Assembly: GCA_011037195.1 (NCBI GenBank) | Contig: JAAEAF010000248.1 | Location: 62,001-126,000 of the forward strand | Reading direction: 5' to 3' | DNA from: Triatoma infestans | Lineage: Eukaryota; Arthropoda; Insecta; Hemiptera; Reduviidae | DNA length: 64,000 nt | Shown: piece by piece, positions 57,930 to 64,000 of the stretch | Numbering within the stretch: the stretch's first letter is position 1 | Layout of the letters: the number at the start of each line of letters is the position of its first letter | Program-made: the position numbers and the translations under genes | The notes under the pieces: generated by a model | Told to the model about the DNA's origin: nothing | The model's input: the letters and a program-made list of their open reading frames with translations, nothing else | Database searches by the model: none

Positions 57930-58739
57930 TACAGACGATCCAAAATTCCGACTGGGGTCGGAGCTGGGGTCTATGGGGGCAGGCCCATAGATCAGGCAAG
58001 TTAAGATCAAGACCAGCCTAGGGAAGTACGCCACGGTCTTTCAGGCTGAAGTCGTGGCGTTACAACTCTGCGCTAAGGCGATTATACGGCAAGGCTTAGT
58101 GGGTAGGAGAGTGGCCATATACTCCGATAGTCAGGCAGCTCTGAAGGCACTTTCTTCACACCAAAGTCTCAAGACTGGAGTGAGACAGCCTAACTGCCCT
58201 AACCGAGGTGGGTGCTCGGAACAAACTGACACTCGCCTGGATGCCGGGACATGCGGGGTTTCTGGGCAATGAAGAGGGAGGGTTCGCAGGATACCTTCAT
58301 AGGCCCCGAACCCTTCTGCGGCTTGTCCAGGAGCCTAATTCAAACTTCTATCAAAGGTTGGATAGAAGAACAGCGTCTGCTTTGGTGGGAGAGAACACGA
58401 GGACAGAGGCAAGCAAAACTCTTTATCAAGAGACATTTGCCTAAATTTATCAGGGATCTACTGAGCTATAGCCGAAGAGATATAAGGCTAATAGTGGGTC
58501 TACTAACCGGGCATTTTAGGCGGAATCGGCACATGCACCAACTAGAACTTGCAGATAGCGCGGTATGCCGATTCTGCAAGGCTGAGGAAGAGACCCGGTG
58601 CGAGTGTGCCGGCCTGGCGAGGACAAGGTTTCCTCAATTGGGATCAGGCAATCCCGAAGCTATGAGCTTCATGACAGAGCCGCTCTTTGCTTTGCTAGGC
58701 CTGATGGAGGCGAAGCTGGGGGATGTGCTACAATTCTAG
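57930..58739 (+). pseudogene. LINE RNase H and C-terminal knuckle, frameshifted
   Basis: The RNase H removes the RNA template strand. FQAEVVALQLCAKAIIRQG carries the catalytic Glu, IYSDSQAALKALSSHQS the catalytic Asp, and in a shifted frame LAWMPGHAGFLGNEE holds the third catalytic region. The stretch 58251-58739 contains RDIRLIVGLLTGHFRRNRHM, then CRFCKAEEETRCEC: the knuckle has lost about five residues including its His compared with the copy at 2315-2569. The C-terminus MTEPLFALLGLMEAKLGDVL is near identical in both. Confidence 0.85.
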
Positions 58740-58965
58740 GGGATCCACAATAGAACTCGTTTTGTTGGTCGCAATAGAATGAGGCCCGTTACCCGCTTTT
58801 ATTCTATTCTATTCTACCATCTATATACATTACAAGCATTGATAGAATTTAAAATTTGAAGAAAATTAGTGAACTGGGAGTGAGACTTAACAGATTAGGT
58901 TTTTGAGTTTTCTGGAGTTTTCTGGAAAACGGCTACAAGGACTTTTAAAACTTGAAATGCTTACA

Positions 58966-60047
58966 GCACAGAGATAAATACTACTTTTATGTTCATACTA
59001 TTGTTTGCTGGTATAGGTTCAAGCTATTAAACAAACAGAAAAAAAGTTAAAGGAGTTCATTTTACTTTAGTTATTGATTACATGTCATCAATGAGAGCAT
59101 GTTTATAAAACAGAGGATCTGATTATCGTGAGTAATTCCTTTGGGAGATTAATGTTGTATACAATCCATTACGTGCGAGAAGAAAAGTGCAGTTAGTAAA
59201 ACAACATGTTAAGGCCAATCTAACTAGAAGTTGGAAATCTTATTAACTTAGTTGTACATTACTATTCGTTTTTCACAATGAGATTCCATTTATACATTCG
59301 GCGAATTTACTTGTTAAAATTTCTGTTGGTATTTGTATTGTGGGGGGGGGGGCTGGGGTCCAGAGAAGAATTGAGCAATGAGAAATTTGCGAGAGAAGGA
59401 AGGAGGCGCCGCCTCACACAACAACCTGCTGCTCGTCCACTATAAACAAACACACAGACACACGCTAATAATAGTACAAAATTTCAACATCTACAACTAC
59501 TTTTCTTAGGCCACTTAATTGACTCAATTGTTCATTAAATTCGATTCACTCAAAATCGATTACTCAGACCACTGTTCTATTTTCCAGTTTGGCAGGTTAA
59601 TTAGAAAATGTCGGTGGGTTTGAAGCTAAACCTCAACTGGGAACCGGCAAGTAGACTCTCTCTCTCAACGGCCTCTTTTGTTAGGAAATTTAATTATCCA
59701 GTATGAGTGGGTGTGAGGTTGTGAAGAAGTGGCGTTGTGGACGTAGAGAGCGAGGAGACAAGCCGCTGCAATGGTGTGAATAATCACTTGCGGTGTGAAT
59801 GTGTATTTACTATACTTTAGACTGAGTATTTAGTTTTAAACCTTGTAGGAGTTTTATTTACAACGCACTAAATAACAGTCTGTAATATATTTATGCCACT
59901 TTTTCTCCCTTCACTACTGTGCATTATTTTCTAGTTATTAAAGTGGTAATTTGTACTAGTTATTTCTAAGCGAACAGGGCGATTGTCAACATGTAATAAA
60001 GCAAGTTTTCGGACTCACGCGGCCTCTAATCGTGCATTTTCGTAAAT
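58966..60047. other. Unassigned stretch
   Basis: A run of G at about 59341-59352 is followed by a moderately GC-rich patch to 59800 without recognised coding or element ends. Confidence 0.35.
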
Positions 60048-60110
60048 AGTAGATATCGAAAATTTGATACCATTGGCAATACTTCCTCTTCCAGCCAGCA
60101 GGAAGTCAAA
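60048..60110 (-). repeat. HINE head fragment with tail piece
   Basis: ATATCGAAAATTTGATACC and CAATACTTCCTCTTCCAGC are the head in minus orientation, followed within 30 bp by a tail-like CTGGGGTGAAACTTG. The body is missing on both sides. Confidence 0.5.
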
Positions 60111-60389
60111 AAAACCCTGGGGTGAAACTTGTGCAAAAGTGATATCTGCAACGAGTCAGCTAATGGTTTTCTTTGTATTTATGTAAATCATGTATAATTA
60201 AGAGAATAAAGCAATACTGAATTTGAAACAATAGATTTTCTCTCATTCTACGTAATTACAGAATTTCAATTAAAAATTTTATTCAAATTCAGGGCTGTCA
60301 CAGAACTTTTATGTACTTAATGCTAAGTTTATAATACTATAATATTATAATGACTCTATATTATAGTGAAACTGGTATTATGAAACGAG

Positions 60390-60604
60390 AGGGTAGGTAA
60401 TAGCTAAGTGGTTAGCGTATTGGACTCCCACGCGGAAAACCCGGGTTCGAGAACAGCTGTGCTGCCCTTAAGATTTTTTTTCTTCCTAGGAGCCTCTCCA
60501 GCTCACTGTCCGTTGATGGACAGTGTGATCTGTTAACGAGAGGGAAGGCACTGAGAAGGCTCCGGGTGCAAATGATGACGCGCTTTAAATTAAAAAAGAA
60601 AAAA
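60390..60604 (+). mobile_element. tRNA-derived SINE, copy 4, diverged
   Basis: The head GGTAATAGCTAAGTGGTTAG retains an A box with changes, the B box is GGGTTCGAGAAC, and the body and tail (GGTGCAAATGATGACGCGCT, then TTAAATTAAAA) are shortened: the second half of the double hairpin is missing. Weak 8-bp flanks GAAACGAG and GAAACTAG could be the target duplication. It is the most diverged SINE here and may represent an older subfamily. Confidence 0.85.
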
Positions 60605-61133
60605 GAAACTAGTCCCTAGCCTTAGAACAATTCAATTCAATGCTCAATTTAAAAAAGATCTGGTGTGAAACACTCGCACAACTGCAGTTTAAAAAATTGT
60701 AATTGACCAATTGTATAATTTTTTTTTTTTTTTGGAATTAGCCTTGACGCCATACAGCCATAGCTCTTAATTGTACATAGAACTATTTTATCTTGTTTAA
60801 ATTACTATAAGGCACTAAATGTTCACTTTTGTATCGGGATGCTGTCCTACTTCAGATACGCACACAAAGAAAATGACACATGTAACACATGTACACCAAA
60901 AAACATTCGCACCGATAGGAGTAGAGTACTTGATATTGCTGTACTCCTTTGTGTACTTAAACCTAAAATAAAAACATATATACAGACTTAACCTAACCTA
61001 AACCATTCTCGCCAATAAATACTTTCATGCTAATAAATACATTCATTCAAAACTAATTAAGCCTAATCTAATTTATCTTTCATCTTCACCAAACATACTT
61101 TAGATTCACCCAATACAAAGCTAAGAGCTAGGA

Positions 61134-61165
61134 TGGAGTAGAGTACTCGATATTCCTCTACTCCT
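61134..61165. repeat. UTR hairpin, 9-bp stem
   Basis: GGAGTAGAG and CTCTACTCC pair perfectly around 12 bases. A second version at about 60918-60947 has one mismatch. Both lie in the 3' UTR of the LINE at 60721-61483. Confidence 0.85.
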
Positions 61166-61234
61166 TTTGACTTATACCTAAATTAAAACACTACAAATAT
61201 TTATACTAAAATAATTTGCAAGACTAAACTTTTA

Positions 61235-61460
61235 AGCGCCACACTATATTTTGACCTCAATTTTACTTAAATATTCCATTATAAATTCGGTCACTTTTAT
61301 GTCCTCTATCTTTAGAATTATTATGTAGTTGAATGGAATTGTAATTATTGAACTAAGTTTATTGAACAAAACATTCCTCTGTTGATTAAAAGCTGGACAA
61401 ATCATTATTATGTGTTATAAATTTTCCATCTCTCCACATAGTATACAGTAAGGGTGTCGC
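61235..61460 (-). pseudogene. LINE C-terminal knuckle fragment
   Basis: On the minus strand TVYYVER-type and YCILCGEMENL precede a stop, then HIIMICPAFNQQRNVLF, which gives C-x2-C-x8-H-x4-C with one in-frame stop between the cysteines and the histidine. FNYIIILKIEDIKVTEFIME follows before the UTR. The single stop in a knuckle that is otherwise intact suggests decay after insertion. Confidence 0.7.
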
Positions 61461-62390
61461 TCCGCACCTGTTTTATGGAGATACAATCGTATAATTAGTA
61501 TACCAAATTTAATGAAATTCGCCGGTCTATTTACGAAGAATATCGCGAAAACGGAAAAAACTATTCAATAAAGATGCACTTCCGAATTATTAACTTTCAT
61601 GAAACTCAGAATTTTGGAAATCTATTTATTTCTAATTAATTTTGTTTGGATGGTAAAATTGTTAAATCAACATAAGATAACCCATTATAGGAAAACATAA
61701 CTTACCACTCCCCCAAAAGTTCCCCCCTTAAATGAGTTTACGAAGAGAAAGGTTTCAAATAAAAGTTATATGTAGTTTACGTTCTTAGTTTAAAGAAAAT
61801 CGTTGGAACCATTCTAGAGAAAAATAACAGAAAACTGAAAATTACTTTTCAGTAAAAACGCACTTTCGGTCATCCAATTTTTCATTAAATTCGGAGTTCC
61901 AACATATTTAATTCTGATTAATATTATTTAGGTGATAGAATTGTGTGATAAACTGAAATGGCAATTTATAGGCAATCTAATCCCAGCTCTCCACCAAAAT
62001 ACCGTTAAATGAATTTTCCAGAAGAAATGATGTTTCTATGTGTAGTTGATTACAAAGTTTAAAGAAAAATCGTTGAAGCTATTTTTGAGAAAATCGCAAA
62101 AAAGTCAGTAAAGTGGTACTTCTGGTTCTGAGGAATTTTGGATACTACTTACTGTCGGATTCCATGGTGATATCTAAATGGAATATCAAGTTTGAACTTT
62201 CTGCGATTTTTTTTTTTTTTTTTGAAGTATGCTGTTCACATACTTACATGACACAGGTCATTTTATAAAAACCATTTTTTTTTAACTCAGGGGAACTCAA
62301 AACGTGTATTTCCGATCAAAACGCGATGTCGAAAATTTGACACGATTACAATAATTTCCTCTTATTAGTAAAAATTTTAAAAGTGAAAGT

Positions 62391-62821
62391 TTTTATACAT
62401 GCCCAATATATATATATATATAAGTTGGAAGTAAATCATTTAGACCGATTGGTGAAAAAGTGAACAAAAAAAAAAATAGCAAACAAAAGAAAATAAAAAA
62501 TTAATTATAAGTTTGGCTTTTTAAAGAAATGTTTTTGTTTCATTTTGCAATTAGATTTTATATCTCAACTGACCGTAAAACTGAATGATAAAAAATAGGG
62601 AGTAGTTTATTCAACCATTATTATGAAAGAAAAAAGGCTTGGAAAATATCCTAAGGTAATCAAACTATTGTATAATTCACTACCAAAACCTTTTCAGTAT
62701 CTGATGTAAAATACTCGTTAAATTTTATTTTGATATACTGAAAGAAAAACTTTTAAAATACAAGGGTGACAAATTTTCTTTCAACTTGATTTTGTGTGTG
62801 TGTGTGTGTGTGTGTGTAAAT
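62391..62821. other. Unassigned spacer with microsatellites
   Basis: (TA)n near 62406-62422 and (TG)n at about 62793-62818. The open frame on minus here is a by-product of the repeats. Confidence 0.4.
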
Positions 62822-62834
62822 TATATTGTAATAA

Positions 62835-63435
62835 TGCCAAATTAGGCGCCTCTCTCCCTTTCATTGGTCCCGAGCCTGCTGTTAGTGTGTCTTTTAGCAC
62901 ATGTTTGTCAGACTTCCAGACGTGGATGACCTCATAGCACTCATCCTTATGGAAGAGTACAGTGGGTTGTCGGCAGTCAAAGATGCTCATTGGGGGTCCT
63001 GACGGAGCTTTGAGTAGCGGGATCCGCTGTCCTTCACGGACCTCTCTCAGGCATCTGGTTGGCTTCCTTACTGGGCATTGTGGCTTAAGGAGGCATCTCT
63101 ATACAATGGGACTCATGCCTGACCCCTTTTGTAGAGATTGTGAGACGGAGGAGGAAACACCCATGCATCTAATGACGGATTGTTTAGGCTGTGAGGAGAT
63201 TAGGTTTAGGACCTTCGGCCGGAATAGGATATCGTAGAGGATCTTAAGCTATGTCGTTTTAAGGTTTTGGTCCGATTTGTTCGGTCTGTTGTGAAACTTA
63301 GATGGGTAAAATCTGGGCCTGGACTTTAGTTCCAGACCCAGTAGTTGTTATTTTTTAGGGGTAGCTATATGGGCCCAGGGAGGCTTTGGATAGCGTAGGG
63401 TTTTGCCCTCCCCTTCCTTGAATAATAATAATAAA
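62835..63435 (+). mobile_element. LOA/R1-type LINE 3' end, SINE tail donor
   Basis: An exact 13-bp duplication TATATTGTAATAA at 62822-62834 and 63436-63448 fixes both borders. The element encodes the end of RNase H and a C-terminal knuckle. The UTR has CTGGGCCTGGACT...TCCAGACCCAG, which folds with one internal mismatch, then GGGGTAGCTATATGGGCCC and (AAT)n. The last about 75 bases match the tail of SINE copy 2, so this LINE family probably supplies the retrotransposition machinery for that SINE subtype. Confidence 0.9.
62962..63237 (+). pseudogene. LINE C-terminal knuckle protein fragment
   Basis: The 91-residue frame reads GCRQSKMLIGGPDGALS, then LVGFLTGHCGLRRHLYTMGL and CRDCETEEETPMHLMTDC, an intact C-x2-C-x8-H-x4-C knuckle, ending RFRTFGRNRIS. 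Upstream, in the same frame after a stop, DFQTWMT precedes. This is the usual close of LOA/R1/I-type LINE proteins after RNase H. It is related to, but clearly a different family from, the copies at 2315 and 58251. The start codon is internal to the original protein. Confidence 0.85.
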
Positions 63436-63448
63436 TATATTGTAATAA

Positions 63449-64000
63449 CGTAAATATATTGAACTTGTAATGGGATCCGATCATTAGAATCATTAAGATT
63501 CGTGAGGATCCCAAGAACCGAGGATCCGAATCATTAGCTTCTCCCTATCTAGGCCAAACTAGGGAGGGTGAATTCCATATAAAAGAGTGGCGGGCTTGCC
63601 ATAGGAGAACCGTTTACAACACCAATGTGATTAAAAAATAATTTACCACATTCAGACAACCAATACATCCTGTTTTTTTGTAGTTTTTGTGATAATCAAA
63701 CAGACAGAGTAAATGGCATGTAAATGAGGCCGGCGAAAATCGATTCTGCGAAACAATTCAGAAATTGGCGAAATTTTAACATCCAAAAACCATGATTTCG
63801 ATTCAATTCTTCGCCACAATTTCTCGCTTATGTCTAGTGGAGGGGATCAAGTGTCATTTCCATATGAGTATGGAAATTAAAGAAAAATTTTTATTTATAG
63901 GCATTTCAAAAAAAAAAGAAAATGTGAACTTTATGACTAATAAAGCCTTAAAACTGTGAACATATTATGTCGCAGGTTCACTAACCCTTCACAATATCGT
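63449..64000. other. Unassigned flank, possible LTR-like promoter
   Basis: GGATCCGA-CATTAG occurs twice (about 63474 and 63521), CTCCCTA...TAGGGAG forms a short inverted repeat (63541-63566), and a TATA-like CATATAAAAGAG follows at about 63576. These could be part of an LTR promoter cut off at the window end. No coding region is seen. Confidence 0.3.

Larger units (their letters stand above)
56933..58814 (+). mobile_element. LOA/R1-type LINE with RNase H, 5'-truncated
   Basis: About 1.9 kb inserted in a HINE copy. TACCACCTATAT (56921-56932) and TACCATCTATAT (58815-58826) form a 12-bp target duplication with one mismatch. It encodes the end of RT, RNase H and a C-terminal knuckle, then a 3' end GGGATCCACAATAGAACTCG and a (TTCTA)n tail shared with 2227-2741. 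GC-rich relative to the flanks. The endonuclease and RT fingers are lost. Several frameshifts exclude activity. Confidence 0.9.
56480..58965 (+). repeat. HINE family copy split by a LINE
   Basis: The head remnant (AATCCTAATAATAGTATGTA, TCGTGTAAAATTTC), TG run (about 56612) and first module run to 56932. After the LINE the same module continues (ATACATTACAAGCATTGATA, AAATTTGAAGAAAATTAGTG) to about 58965, without a tail. Confidence 0.8.
60721..61483 (-). mobile_element. LINE 3' end with hairpin-bearing UTR, 763 bp
   Basis: CAATTGTATAATT (60708-60720) and CAATCGTATAATT (61484-61496) form a 13-bp target duplication with one mismatch. A T run at the left is the poly(A) tail of a minus-strand insertion. 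The right end encodes a C-terminal knuckle, and about 500 bp of 3' UTR follow. The UTR holds two copies of a GGAGTAGAGTACT...ACTCC inverted repeat. Clade not assigned; knuckle form resembles CR1/jockey-type LINEs. Confidence 0.85.
60658..62390 (-). repeat. HINE family copy split by a LINE
   Basis: The tail hairpin ATCTGGTGTGAAACACTCGC lies at the left with the subterminal repeat reduced to ACAACTGCAG. After the LINE the modules continue from 61497 to a head end (ACGATTACAATAATTTCCTC) with AAAAGTGAAAGT. Three module starts in minus orientation are visible near 61570, 61870 and 62130. Confidence 0.85.

Overview
The window is eukaryotic, AT-rich (roughly two thirds A+T by eye) and almost entirely made of mobile DNA. 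I find no convincing host gene, rRNA or working tRNA. The non-LTR elements (RTE, R1/LOA/I-like and jockey-like types), a tRNA-derived SINE, a canonical Helitron, a pogo-like MITE and a solo LTR suggest an arthropod, most likely an insect. That is inference from the element types; no species is identified.

The dominant component is one family of about 1 kb non-coding repeats, at least 24 copies or fragments in both orientations. Each complete copy has a head with a self-complementary motif, a (TG)n-rich stretch, two to three tandem modules of about 280-300 bp, a subterminal inverted repeat of the head motif, and a terminal hairpin next to a T run. This architecture matches Helentron-associated elements (HINE, DINE-1-like). 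Near-complete copies lie at 4297-5290, 16148-17164, 20021-20928, 28968-29942, 51628-52588 and 54110-55090.

Other elements. Inserted into HINE copies: a LOA/R1-type LINE 3' end (2227-2741), a SINE (28550-28769), a 674-bp solo LTR (30381-31054), a pogo-like MITE (43087-43573), a 1.9 kb LOA/R1-type LINE (56933-58814) and a LINE 3' end (60721-61483). All six show matching flanking target sites. Elsewhere: an R1-like LINE 3' end (8676-9110), a near full-length broken RTE element on the minus strand (about 20940-24230), an 870-bp Helitron with a helicase remnant (31638-32507), a long decayed LINE carrying two SINEs in opposite orientation (about 33840-38030), short RTE 3' ends (49712-49834 and about 50630-50750), a jockey-like RT piece (44867-45062), and a LINE 3' end (62835-63435) whose 3' tail also ends one SINE copy.

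All coding remnants are interrupted by stops or frameshifts, so nothing here looks autonomously active. The value of the window is the readable nesting order, the structure of the HINE family, the SINE-LINE tail relationship, and several perfect palindromes outside known elements. Long stretches (10131-14925, 24230-26345, 38040-39780, 40641-42365, 45065-46730, 52590-53866) are AT-rich and show nothing I can identify.
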